Part shown: piece after piece, positions 32,810 through 43,191 of the stretch
How the letters are laid out: each line of letters begins with the position of its first letter
Numbering within the stretch: position 1 is the stretch's first letter
Assembly (NCBI RefSeq): GCF_040706535.1
Contig: NZ_JAPDRJ010000001.1
Location: 1,116,001 to 1,180,000, forward strand
Direction: 5' to 3'
Source of the DNA: Lentisalinibacter orientalis
GTDB lineage: Bacteria > Pseudomonadota > Gammaproteobacteria > Steroidobacterales > Woeseiaceae
Length of the DNA: 64,000 nt
Translations under genes and position numbers: made by a program
Notes under the pieces: generated by a model
The model's database searches: none
Told to the model about the DNA's origin: nothing
Seen by the model: the letters and a program-made list of their open reading frames with translations, nothing else

Positions 32810-33631
32810 ATGAACGAGAAGAAGGACCCGGTGGCGTTCCTGCTGGGGCTGGCCGACGGCCGCTGGCAGGGGGAGGAGGAGATCGTGGTGGATCCGTCGG
32901 CGGAGCCGATGAGATTCACCGGCAAGCTGCACAACGAAAGGACTCTCGGCGATACGGCACTCGCGGGCAGCTACACCCAGAGCCGCGACGGCGAGACGAC
33001 GATGCACTGCCACACGGTGATCCGTCTCTCCGCCGACGGCGAGGCGGTGATGAGCTGGGTGCCGTCCGAGGGTGAGGCGCAGATCTTCCGCGGCCGGTTC
33101 AACGGGCCGGTACTGGAAGTCAGCCGCAGCGACGACGACGGCGCACGCCACACCATCACCGAGGACTTCGGCGACGGCAGGACCATGACGAACGTCATGA
33201 CGGTGACGCCGCCCGGCGGCGAACCGATGACGGTGTTCACCGGCCGCTATACGAAGCTCGGTCCGGTCGCCGGCCGCGAGGTGTGGCGGGACCTGACCAT
33301 CCCCGACGCGGCCGACGCGCGGCCGTTCTACGAGGCGGTACTGGGCTGGACGCCGCAGCCCGTCGACATGGGCGGCTACGACGACTACAACATGCTGGAC
33401 GCCGAAGGCGAGGTGGCCGGCGGCGTCTGCCACGCCCGCGGCGGCAACGCCGACCTGCCGCCGGTGTGGCTGCTGTACTTCGCGGTGCCGTCCCTGGAGG
33501 AAGCCATCGCGGCGGCAGAGGCCAATGGCGGCAAGTTGGTGGCCGGCCCGAAGGGCTTCGGCGGCTTCAGCTACGCCGTGCTGGCGGACCCGGCGGGCGC
33601 CCAGTTCATAGCCTGCGAACAAGCGCGGTAG
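32810..33631 (+). CDS. DUF1579-like / VOC (glyoxalase-like) two-domain protein
   Basis: A 273-residue fusion. The N-terminal ~150 residues resemble DUF1579 (GRWQGEEEIVVDP, then TMHCHTVIRLSADG), a lipocalin-like small-molecule fold. From about residue 160 a vicinal oxygen chelate domain follows (PDAADARPFYEAVLGWTPQP, ending FSYAVLADPAGAQF). ATG 32810 follows a purine-rich AAGGGGGAGAG. The TAG stop is the first part of REP R4. It lies downstream of the AraC-GyrI regulator on the same strand, so it may be regulated by it. The chemistry is unknown. Confidence 0.82.
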   Translation: MNEKKDPVAFLLGLADGRWQGEEEIVVDPSAEPMRFTGKLHNERTLGDTALAGSYTQSRDGETTMHCHTVIRLSADGEAVMSWVPSEGEAQIFRGRFNGPVLEVSRSDDDGARHTITEDFGDGRTMTNVMTVTPPGGEPMTVFTGRYTKLGPVAGREVWRDLTIPDAADARPFYEAVLGWTPQPVDMGGYDDYNMLDAEGEVAGGVCHARGGNADLPPVWLLYFAVPSLEEAIAAAEANGGKLVAGPKGFGGFSYAVLADPAGAQFIACEQAR

Positions 33632-33684
33632 GAGGGCCTTCAGGCCCGATTGTTCGGCGGAATCGGGGCTGAAGCCCCTCCTAC
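33628..33684. repeat. REP-like repeat R4
   Basis: A complete inverted unit with arms GTAGGAGGGCCTTCAGGCCC and GGGGCTGAAGCCCCTCCTAC. Its TAG (33629-33631) is the stop of the preceding gene. Confidence 0.92.
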
Positions 33685-33692
33685 ATTCATAT

Positions 33693-33725
33693 GTCTTGAC
33701 GAATCAAGACACGTCAGGCTAGCAT
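33693..33725 (+). promoter_or_regulatory. Promoter/operator of the RHH-Doc pair, likely leaderless
   Basis: GTCTTGA-CGAA-TCAAGAC (33693-33710) is a perfect 7-bp-arm palindrome that contains a -35 TTGACG (33696-33701). A TAGCAT -10 lies at 33720-33725, 18 bp away. Transcription should start at about 33732, and the antitoxin ATG is at 33733 with no ribosome binding site before it, so the mRNA is probably leaderless. The palindrome suits autorepression by the ribbon-helix-helix protein. Confidence 0.72.
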
Positions 33726-33732
33726 TCTCTTC

Positions 33733-33945
33733 ATGACCGCCATCAAGATCAGTTCCAAGGTCGACGAGAAAGTCTGGGCGGAACTCCGCGCCATGGCAGA
33801 TGAGTCGCACCAGAGTGTCTCGGGCCTCCTGACCGAGGCCATCAGCGAGTACCTGCAGCGCCGGCGCGTGCGTCCCGACGTGCTGAAGCATCTCGACGAT
33901 TCCATCGACGAGAACCGCCGGCTCGGGGAGCTTCTTGCCCGCTAG
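33733..33945 (+). CDS. Ribbon-helix-helix antitoxin partner of Doc
   Basis: A 70-residue protein with a ribbon-helix-helix DNA-binding region (AIKISSKVDEKVWAELRAMA, then VSGLLTEAISEYLQ) and a charged C-terminal tail that would bind the toxin. It overlaps the doc gene by 11 bp and lies behind a palindromic promoter. The usual Doc partner is Phd, which has a different fold, so this is an RHH-Doc type pair. Confidence 0.87.
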   Translation: MTAIKISSKVDEKVWAELRAMADESHQSVSGLLTEAISEYLQRRRVRPDVLKHLDDSIDENRRLGELLAR

Positions 33946-34324
33946 CAGCCGGGTCCTGTTCCTCACGGCCGATGAGGTGCTGGCGATCCACGAGTCCCTG
34001 ATCCGCGAATTCGGCGGCCCGCCGGGCGTGCGCGATCAGGGCCTGCTCGAGAGTGCCCTGTTTCGCCCGCGTACCGGCTACTACGAAGATCTGGCGGAGA
34101 TGGCCACTGCGCTGTTCGAGTCTTTACTGATGAACCATCCCTTCGTGGACGGCAACAAGCGCGTGGCGTTCTTCGCCACCGACGTCTTCCTGCGCCTGAA
34201 CGGCTGGAAGCTCCGGGTGGAAGCGGACAGCGCCCACGGATTTCTCATCGGGTTGCTCGAACAGGGCGAATGCGATTTCGCGCGCCTGTTGCCCTGGATC
34301 CGCCAACACCTCGTTCGATGCTGA
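33935..34324 (+). CDS. Doc-type toxin (Fic/Doc superfamily)
   Basis: A 129-residue toxin with the Doc active site HPFVDGNKR (68-76); the lysine in place of the second Fic glycine is the hallmark of Doc, which phosphorylates EF-Tu rather than AMPylating. The start is TTG 33935 behind GGGGAG, inside the end of the antitoxin gene, so translation is coupled. Its own stop overlaps the start of the alpha/beta hydrolase by seven bases, an unusual link between a toxin and a metabolic gene. Confidence 0.92.
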   Translation: MPASSRVLFLTADEVLAIHESLIREFGGPPGVRDQGLLESALFRPRTGYYEDLAEMATALFESLLMNHPFVDGNKRVAFFATDVFLRLNGWKLRVEADSAHGFLIGLLEQGECDFARLLPWIRQHLVRC

Positions 34325-35169
34325 AACCCCTCTCCATCCTCCTCTCCATCCTACTAGGCTTCTACCTCCTCTTCCTCGGCCTCGTCTACGCCATGCAGGG
34401 CCGTCTGCTCTACCTGCCCAACCTGCCGGGACGCGAGCTCGACGCCACGCCCGCGGACGTCGGTCTCGCCTACGAGGACGTGCAACTCACCGCTGAGGAC
34501 GGCGTGAAGCTGCACGGCTGGTTCGTCCCGGCGGCCGACAGCGCCCGCGGCACGCTGCTGTTCTTCCACGGCAACGCGGGCAACATCTCCCACCGGCTGG
34601 AGTCCATCCTCCAGTTCCACCGGCTCGGACTGGACGTGCTGATCGTCGACTACCGGGGCTACGGCCGGAGCGAGGGCAGTCCGTCGGAGCGCGGCACGTA
34701 CCGGGATGCGGAGGCGGCGTGGCAGTACCTCACGGAGGAGCGCGGCGTGGCGCCGTCGCGCATGGTGGTGTTCGGGCGTTCGGTGGGCGGCGCGGTGGGT
34801 GCCTGGCTCGCGGCGAACCGGGAGGCGGGCGCGCTCATCGTGGAGTCGAGTTTCTCCTCGCTACCCGCGCTGGCCGCCGAGCTCTACTGGTTCCTGCCGG
34901 TGCGCTGGCTGAGCCGCTTCCGCTATCCCACGGCCGACTACGTGGCCGCGGCGGACTGCCCGGTGCTGGTGATCCACAGCCGCGAGGACGACATCGTGCC
35001 CTTCCACCACGGCCGCGCCATCTACGAGTCCGCCGGCGAGCCGCGCCAGTTCCTGGAACTGTCCGGCCCCCACAACGGCGCCCACGTGCTGAGCGAGGAG
35101 CGCTACCTGGAAGGGTTGCGGGAGTTTTTGGCGGCCGCGCTACCCCCCACCGCGCTACCCCCCATGTAG
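34318..35169 (+). CDS. Membrane-anchored alpha/beta hydrolase
   Basis: A 283-residue hydrolase with an N-terminal hydrophobic segment (about residues 5-25) that is a signal anchor. The nucleophile elbow is GRSVGG with Ser155; D224 or D225 (SREDDIVPF) and a histidine in GPHNGAH (252 or 256) complete the triad, and FFHGNAGN is the oxyanion region. The family resembles Bem46/YfhR-type proteins of unknown substrate. ATG 34318 overlaps the doc stop. The TAG stop is supplied by REP R5. Confidence 0.9.
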   Translation: MLKPLSILLSILLGFYLLFLGLVYAMQGRLLYLPNLPGRELDATPADVGLAYEDVQLTAEDGVKLHGWFVPAADSARGTLLFFHGNAGNISHRLESILQFHRLGLDVLIVDYRGYGRSEGSPSERGTYRDAEAAWQYLTEERGVAPSRMVVFGRSVGGAVGAWLAANREAGALIVESSFSSLPALAAELYWFLPVRWLSRFRYPTADYVAAADCPVLVIHSREDDIVPFHHGRAIYESAGEPRQFLELSGPHNGAHVLSEERYLEGLREFLAAALPPTALPPM

Positions 35170-35235
35170 GAGGGCCTTCAGGCCCGATTGTTAAGGGGAA
35201 TCGGGGCTAAAGCCCCTCCTACCAGCCCCTCCTAC
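35166..35235. repeat. REP-like repeat R5
   Basis: A complete inverted unit (GTAGGAGGGCC ... GGGGCTAAAGCCCCTCCTAC) plus an extra CCCCTCCTAC at 35226-35235. It supplies the TAG stop of the hydrolase (35167-35169) and lies between convergent genes, where it could also end transcription. Confidence 0.92.
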
Positions 35236-35250
35236 CGTGTGGTCGCCCCC

Positions 35251-36090
35251 CTAGAAAAACACCAGACACCGCGTCTCGATACTCTCCCGTGGCGGCGCGT
35301 CAGCGGGCGCGCCCGGATCGTCGAACGAGGAATGCAGCGTGAACCGCGTCCGCCCGTCGGTGGCGGAGTCGAAGGTCTTGAATACCAGCGCCTCGTCCGG
35401 CTGCATGCGCGGGTAGTAGTACCAGCGCTGCTCCGGGTGGTGCAGCGCCACCTGCAGTTCGCCGATGCGGTCCTCGCCGCGCCGCTCCACGGCCACGAGG
35501 TCTTCCTCCCGGACGGTGGTCGCATCGGCCATCACCAGCGGATGATTCAGGACGGGTCCGGCGGTCGAGCGCCAGACGTTGATGATGGCGAAGCGGCGTT
35601 CGAGCAGGCGTTCGGCTTCCTCAGGCGCGTCTGCGTAGTGGTCGCGCAGACGCTTTACGCCGGAGCGCGCGGTGTAGTCGTTGTGCACGATGGCCGCCGG
35701 GTCACGGATCTTGCGCTCGCGCTGGCGCTCGAGCGACGAGGCACGGCGGGTGTCGTCGAAGATCTCGACCCGTGTCGCGCCGGTGAGCCGGGTCAGCAGG
35801 GCCCTGACTTCTTCGTGATGCACGGCCTCGATCTGCTCGTCGTCATGGAAATCGGCGACCGCCGTCGGCTGCGTGACCAGCATGAATCCCTCGGCATCGA
35901 GACGGGTGTGGGGCAGATGCGACCGGGCGTCGTGGACGGCGACCTCCCGGGTGGTGAAATTACCGAGGTGTTCGGTGCTGTCGCCGCCGCCTTTCGACGG
36001 CACGTAGGCGAGCGGTCCGTCGAGATCGGCCAGGAACTTCAGCCTGGCGGGGATCGGGTCTGCGGCGAGGCTACCCGCGGGTTTCGTCAT
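35251..36090 (-). CDS. CmcJ/NvfI family oxidoreductase-like protein
   Basis: A 279-residue protein resembling the CmcJ/NvfI family (HNDYTARSGVKRL, NVWRSTAGPVLNHPLVMAD, ARSHLPHTRLDAEGF). Members occur in antibiotic and fungal natural-product clusters and in many bacteria as standalone genes; an iron-dependent oxidoreductase role has been proposed for some. The start is Met at 36090, where family similarity begins; the open frame continues upstream without support. No biosynthetic neighbours are seen. Confidence 0.78.
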   Translation of the reverse strand: MTKPAGSLAADPIPARLKFLADLDGPLAYVPSKGGGDSTEHLGNFTTREVAVHDARSHLPHTRLDAEGFMLVTQPTAVADFHDDEQIEAVHHEEVRALLTRLTGATRVEIFDDTRRASSLERQRERKIRDPAAIVHNDYTARSGVKRLRDHYADAPEEAERLLERRFAIINVWRSTAGPVLNHPLVMADATTVREEDLVAVERRGEDRIGELQVALHHPEQRWYYYPRMQPDEALVFKTFDSATDGRTRFTLHSSFDDPGAPADAPPRESIETRCLVFF

Positions 36091-36208
36091 CGTATCTCTC
36101 CCTGTTCCGGGTCTGTGGGCTTGCTCGGGCTGTGATGCAGTTCTTGGCGTCAACGCAGCTTCTGCCGTACAAATCTCGGGGTTCGAACCGCAATGGGAGG
36201 GCCGAGCC

Positions 36209-36373
36209 GTGACAGACCACGAAGATACCAGCCCGCTCGACGAATACGACCTCGACGATACGATCAACCGGCAGATGACGACGTCCGGCGTGACCGGGAT
36301 CGTGCGCGAGCTGCGGCAGCACGCGGGCGATTACGCGGTCGAGGCCGAACCGGCGGACGCCGACGAGTCCTGA
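36209..36373 (+). CDS. Small acidic protein, unknown function
   Basis: A 54-residue open frame, GTG 36209 to TGA 36373, preceded by a good GGGAGG (36195-36200) eight bases away. The product is acidic (MTDHEDTSPLDEYDLDD...DADES), with no signal peptide or membrane segment and no recognised domain. It is divergent from the CmcJ-like gene. The ribosome binding site and biased composition support it, but its short length leaves doubt. Confidence 0.5.
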   Translation: MTDHEDTSPLDEYDLDDTINRQMTTSGVTGIVRELRQHAGDYAVEAEPADADES

Positions 36374-36469
36374 CCGCTTTCTCGCGCGGCCGGGTGGGCG
36401 ACGGCACATTCCACAATCGACGTCGAGACCCGAAAAGGCTTACCGTAGGGTGAGCCGCGGGAGTCTCAC

Positions 36470-37111
36470 ATGAACCACGTCAACAACGCCGTCTGCCTCG
36501 TGCTTGTGGCTGTCCTGCTGGTCTGCGTCCCTGCCGCGGCGCAGACCGATGACGGCGGCCTCCTGAAAGACGCGAGCTTCGAAAAAAAGCTGCCGGCGGA
36601 CGAGGGTGGCTGGGACCTGTTCGAGATCAGCATGTTCTCGAAGAACCACGCGCGCAGCGGCAGCCAGTCGCTGTTCAACGGCGGCTTCAGCCGGACCGTG
36701 CCCTACAATCCGTTCTTCCTCGGTAACGCCTCTGGCGCCTTCCAGGAGTTCCCGGCCGATCCCGGCTCCCAGTGGCGCCTCACCGGATACGGCCTGACAC
36801 CGAGGCCGCTGATCGGGACGCCGGCTTTCGGCATCCTCCAATTGTCTTTCTTCGATGCCGAAGGCGAGGACCTGGGGACGGTCGAGACGGCCGACGGCGA
36901 CACGAAGGCGAAGGCGTCGGATCAGATCAACAACCGGTCAGCCGTGGGCGAGTGGATCTTCCTGGATACCGGTGTCGTGACCGCGCCTGCGGGCACGGCC
37001 ACGGTGCAGGCCTTCACGCTCTACGTCGATTATTCCGGCTCGGACAGGACGCAGGGCGTCTACTTCGACGACCTTACCCTGTATGCGGAGACCCCCTCGT
37101 CCGCTCGATGA
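36470..37111 (+). CDS. Secreted jelly-roll/carbohydrate-binding-like protein
   Basis: A 213-residue exported protein. A signal peptide ends near AAAQ. The mature part begins LLKDASFEKKLPADEGGWDLF, shortened here to its pattern 'SFE....GW.LF', then SKNHARSGSQSLFNGG and a final GVYFDDLTLYAE; this order is typical of CBM4/9-like jelly-roll domains. No catalytic domain is attached, so a binding or structural role is likely. The next gene is another secreted protein with a lectin-like fold. Confidence 0.75.
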   Translation: MNHVNNAVCLVLVAVLLVCVPAAAQTDDGGLLKDASFEKKLPADEGGWDLFEISMFSKNHARSGSQSLFNGGFSRTVPYNPFFLGNASGAFQEFPADPGSQWRLTGYGLTPRPLIGTPAFGILQLSFFDAEGEDLGTVETADGDTKAKASDQINNRSAVGEWIFLDTGVVTAPAGTATVQAFTLYVDYSGSDRTQGVYFDDLTLYAETPSSAR

Positions 37112-37297
37112 ATGCGCGGGCCTCGGTCGGGCGGGTGACTGCGCTCACGTCGTCTCTCCCTGTTCTCTATCAATAACCTGCGCCATGCCGCCCATGCCGG
37201 CAAGGCAGGAGCACTAGCGTGAAAGCTGGGCTATAGTGTCCTCAAGCGGTACGGACACCGTCTATCTGACGGACTGCCGCAACTGGGGGAGATAACA

Positions 37298-38977
37298 ATG
37301 AACAAGTACTACTCCGTCCTCCTTGCCGTTCTGTTGCTCACCGGCTTCTCGGTTCAGGCGCTCGCCGGACCCTGCGATGCGTATTACCGCTTCGACGGCA
37401 ATCTGAGCGACGAAAGCGGCAACGGCAATGCCGGTCAGATGATCGGCCGCGACGGTGCCGCGGCGACGGCCGAGTTCGTCGAGGGCCGCTCCGGGCAGGC
37501 GCTGAAGCTCGACGGCAGCGCCGCGATGCGCGCCTTTGTCGATCTCAATCGCGATCGCTGTCCCCAGGCGACGGTCACCGCCTGGATAAAGATTGCACAG
37601 GCGGCCAGCCAGACGATCCTCGGCACTGGCAGCAGCAGCGGCCCGTGGCTGTGGGCATCGGGCTCCGGCCTGTTTCTCCGCACGGCCGGCAAGGATCTCC
37701 GGGTACAGGATGCCATCTATGCGAACGGGGGCTGGATGTTCGTGGCCGCGGTCTGGGATCACAAGACCGGGACACATCGATTGCACTGGCACGGCCGCCA
37801 GACGGAGCAGGCCATTGGCACTTCGGCGAGGCAAGCGAAGCCGGCGATCTGGCTCGGCGCGAACAACGATAGCCTGCACCATGCGGCCAAGGATCTCGTG
37901 ATCGATGAACTGAGGATCATCGGCAGCGCGCTCGACGCGGAGCGGATCATGGCGATGCGGGACGCTCCGGCGGGCGCTGGCCAGTCGCAGACCGCGATGG
38001 CGGGTACGGCCGGCCAGACCTGCAGTTCCCACGCGGGCTGCGCCGCCGGTTCGTATTGCGGGATGGACGGCACCTGTCATCCCGACAGTCACCGGCCGAT
38101 GCAGAACGCAGGCGGTGGTACGACGCTGCAGGATCTCCAGGCGAGCTCGGCGGAGCGCAACGCCGGCATCGCCGACACGGTCGACTACGAGTCGCCGACG
38201 GACTTGCTGCAGAACGCCGGCAGCGGCGAAGCCGGCGGCACGGGGGAGAGCGGCCGCTTGTCGCCGGAGACCGAGCAGGCGATCGCCGACCGGGTGGCCG
38301 AGAACCGGCCGCCGGAGATCAAGTATGCCTCCGAGGAGGAAGCGATCGCTGCCGCCGAGCGCCGCGAGCAGGAGCGGCTCGAGGAAGAGCGTCGGCGAGC
38401 GGAGGCCGAAGCGGCTGCGGCCGATGCGGAGGAACCCAAAGTCATCGGCTGGCGGCTGTCGGCTACGGACGTGTATCAATCACCGGTCTCCGGCAAGGGC
38501 GGAGAGATAATCCGCGTGCTCGACATGGAGGACCGGGCGCTGTCGGGGATCGAGATTTTCGAGCCGAATAACGTGCCGTGCTACATCAGCCTCGAGGCGG
38601 TCGGAGACCGTGCGGGAGAGTCGCTGAACGAATGCACTCAACCGGTGCTTCCCGCCATGGATCTGTCGGTCTGGAATCGGGCAGTCATCGATCCGGCGGC
38701 GGTTAACTCCATGCGCGTGTGTCACAGCTTCCAGGGCAATGACCGCGTCAAGGGCGTGGCGGTCAGCGGAAACATCATCGAGGCGGACGGCTCGACGGGC
38801 TTCTACCAGCAGGGTCAGGGTGACGGCCCGAACTGTTCCCAGTGGCAGGGTATCGTCTATTGTAACGCCGGCGACGTCGCCTCCGGCATCGTCGCTCACT
38901 TCAAGGATCGCGATCTGTCGGAATCCCTGACCGGGCTCCAGCTCGTCTGCCGGAAGATACAGAAGATCTACGAGTAG
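37298..38977 (+). CDS. Secreted LamG-like domain protein
   Basis: A 559-residue exported protein with a signal peptide ending near ALAG. Residues ~25-225 form a concanavalin A/LamG-like domain (YRFDGNLSDESGNGN, ATVTAWIKIA, GWMFVAAVWD, IDELRIIGSALDAERI). A cysteine-containing segment (CSSHAGCAAGSYCGMDGTC) follows, then a low-complexity Glu/Ala/Arg coiled-coil stretch near 340-380, and a C-terminal cysteine-containing region without a recognised fold. An adhesive or binding role is plausible; no enzyme motif is seen. Confidence 0.78.
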   Translation: MNKYYSVLLAVLLLTGFSVQALAGPCDAYYRFDGNLSDESGNGNAGQMIGRDGAAATAEFVEGRSGQALKLDGSAAMRAFVDLNRDRCPQATVTAWIKIAQAASQTILGTGSSSGPWLWASGSGLFLRTAGKDLRVQDAIYANGGWMFVAAVWDHKTGTHRLHWHGRQTEQAIGTSARQAKPAIWLGANNDSLHHAAKDLVIDELRIIGSALDAERIMAMRDAPAGAGQSQTAMAGTAGQTCSSHAGCAAGSYCGMDGTCHPDSHRPMQNAGGGTTLQDLQASSAERNAGIADTVDYESPTDLLQNAGSGEAGGTGESGRLSPETEQAIADRVAENRPPEIKYASEEEAIAAAERREQERLEEERRRAEAEAAAADAEEPKVIGWRLSATDVYQSPVSGKGGEIIRVLDMEDRALSGIEIFEPNNVPCYISLEAVGDRAGESLNECTQPVLPAMDLSVWNRAVIDPAAVNSMRVCHSFQGNDRVKGVAVSGNIIEADGSTGFYQQGQGDGPNCSQWQGIVYCNAGDVASGIVAHFKDRDLSESLTGLQLVCRKIQKIYE

Positions 38978-39025
38978 CCGGTCGAGCGGGGTTTGCGGCC
39001 GGTTCGCGGCCCGCGAGAATACCGG

Positions 39026-39071
39026 GTAGGAGGGCCTTCAGGCCCGACCGGTTTCGCGGCTGAAGCCGCTC

Positions 39072-39075
<4 letters not shown>
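39026..39075. repeat. REP-like repeat R6
   Basis: A complete inverted unit (GTAGGAGGGCCTTCAGG ... CGGCTGAAGCCGCTCCTAC) between the LamG gene and ureG. On the minus strand its TAG is the ureG stop (39072-39074). Confidence 0.92.
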
Positions 39076-39691
<616 letters not shown>

Positions 39692-39695
<4 letters not shown>

Positions 39696-40375
39696 GACCG
39701 GAATAACCTCGTGTACTGGACTTCGTGTTTCATGGAGGCGACGTCGACCATCGGCGTCGACGAGGAGACGTCGTGCACCCGCGTGGCCGCGGCGCGTTCG
39801 ACTGCCGCGAGACAGACCGGCATCAGCTCGGCGGTGATGCGCTGGCCGTCGGTCTGGCCCAGCGGGATCAGGCGTACGGCGGCGGACACCAGGTTCGCGG
39901 CGTAGGCGTGGGCGTAGGCGGTGAGAGTGTCCGTCCGGCCGATGCCGTGGCTCCGCGCGACCGCGCCCACGGCGACGGCGTGGACGATCTCGTCCCGGGG
40001 CAGTTGCGCCAGCGCGTCGGTGGCCGCGCAGGGCCAGGCGTCTGCGGTGACGCTCGCGAATGCGCGTCCCTGGGCCGTGCTCTCCAGGCGCAGTTCGGCG
40101 GTGCCCTGGAAGGCGAGTGCCAGTTCGTTGAGTTCGCGCAGTTCGTCCGCCGCGGTCGGCCGGTCGGCGTCGATGTCCCAGGCGGCGGCGACGAACACGA
40201 GATCCGCGTAACCGTTGCCCATGGACATGACGGTGCCGATCCAGTCGCGGGAGTCGTCCCGATCCCGCACCAGGCCGGCCTCCACCGCGTACTCCAGGCC
40301 GTGGGAGAACGCGTACGCGCCCACCGGGTAGGCGGGCGAGAGCCAGGACATCAGGCGGAACAGGGCGTCAGTCAT
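39692..40375 (-). CDS. ureF: Urease accessory protein UreF
   Basis: A 227-residue helical chaperone that links UreG to the UreD-apourease complex. LMSWLSPAYPVGAYAFSHGL near the N-terminus (core SPAYPVGAYAFSHG) and the C-terminal HEVQYTRLFRS are typical. Met 40375 is the natural start. It overlaps ureG and lies close behind ureE: stop-to-start overlap confirms coupled translation. Confidence 0.94.
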
Positions 40376-40811
40376 GATGCGAATGGCCCGCATAGGCGCC
40401 GCCCTCGGGGTGGAACGGCGCCTCCGTCGTGCAGGTGTCGGCGCCGAGGCCCGCGAGCATGTCCAGGATGACGTGGTCGTAGCGGATGCGGATTGTCTCG
40501 CCGAGGATCTGTGTGGGCAGGTGTCGGTTGCCGAGATGCCAGGCGATGCGCAGCAATTGCTCCGGCGATGCCGCGCGGACGTCGATGACCCGCTCCGGTT
40601 TCGCGCGTACGCGCACGCACGTGCCGTCGCTGAGCGCGAGGCCGTCGCCGTCCGCCAATGCGACCGCCTTCGGCAGGTCCAGCAGGAACTCCCGCCCGGA
40701 TTCGGTGCGCATGGCGATGCGGCGGCGGTGGCGGGCGTCGTAGTCGAGCTCCACCACGTCGGCGTCCGCCGGCGGATCGGCGATGACGCGCTGTGCCCGC
40801 GGCAGGGTCAT
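40368..40811 (-). CDS. ureE: Urease accessory nickel metallochaperone UreE
   Basis: A 147-residue nickel-binding protein. The N-terminal peptide-binding domain includes RRRIAMRTESGREFLLDLP (core GREFLLDLP) and the metal-binding domain includes AWHLGNRHLP. The C-terminal tail is short and histidine-bearing (GHSHHD), giving extra nickel ligands. Start MTLPRAQRV at 40811 lies 14 bp after the ureC stop; its end overlaps ureF by eight bases. Confidence 0.93.
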   Translation of the reverse strand: MTLPRAQRVIADPPADADVVELDYDARHRRRIAMRTESGREFLLDLPKAVALADGDGLALSDGTCVRVRAKPERVIDVRAASPEQLLRIAWHLGNRHLPTQILGETIRIRYDHVILDMLAGLGADTCTTEAPFHPEGGAYAGHSHHD

Positions 40812-40825
40812 TGCCGGCACCGGGG

Positions 40826-42534
<1,709 letters not shown>

Positions 42535-42535
<1 letters not shown>

Positions 42536-42840
42536 CAGAGGTCTCCCATGATCTTCTGGTTGAAGCCGTAGATCTTCCGGTCGCCGGCGATCGGCACCAG
42601 CGTCACGTCCCGGCTCTGGCCGGGCTCGAAGCGCACCGCCGTGCCGGCGGCGATGTCGAGGCGCCGGCCGCGGGCGGCTTCCCGGTCGAAGTCGAGTGCG
42701 CCGTTGGTCTCGAAGAAGTGATAGTGCGAGCCCACCTGGATGGGCCGGTCGCCGGTGTTGGCCACGATGACGGTGACCCTCTCGGCGCCCGCGTTGATCT
42801 CGATCTCGCCGTCGGCGGGGAGGATTTCGCCGGGGATCAT
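42535..42840 (-). CDS. ureB: Urease subunit beta
   Basis: A 101-residue structural subunit (MIPGEILPADGEIEINAG, VGSHYHFFETN, RFEPGQSRDVTLV). The separate beta and gamma genes are the usual bacterial form rather than the fused Helicobacter form. Its stop overlaps the ureC start. Confidence 0.96.
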
Positions 42841-42874
42841 CGTGGCCTCCTTGCGGTTGGGTTAGCGGATGGGT

Positions 42875-43177
42875 CTAACGGATAGGCTCGTGGACGGTGA
42901 CCAGCTTGGTGCCGTCCGGGAAGGTGGCCTCCACCTGCACGTCGTGGATCATCTCCGGGATGCCTTCCATGACCTGCTCGCGGGTCAGCACCTTCGCGCC
43001 TTCGGCCATCAGCGTGGCCACGGACTTGCCGTCCCGGGCTCCCTCGACGACGAAGTCGGAGATGAGCGCTACGGCCTCCGGATGGTTCAGCTTCACGCCC
43101 CGTGCCAGACGGTTGCGCGCGACCATCGCGGCCAGCGATATCAGCAGCTTGTCTTTTTCCCTGGGGGTGAGATGCAT
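42875..43177 (-). CDS. ureA: Urease subunit gamma
   Basis: A 100-residue structural subunit (MHLTPREKDKLLISLAAMVA, GVKLNHPEAVALI, MIHDVQVEATFPDGTKLVTV in pieces). The start at MHLTPREK is the conserved family start and is preferred to the codon at 43204, which would overlap ureD. It lies 34 bp before ureB. Confidence 0.96.
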   Translation of the reverse strand: MHLTPREKDKLLISLAAMVARNRLARGVKLNHPEAVALISDFVVEGARDGKSVATLMAEGAKVLTREQVMEGIPEMIHDVQVEATFPDGTKLVTVHEPIR

Positions 43178-43191
43178 ACCGGTCCCTGTCC

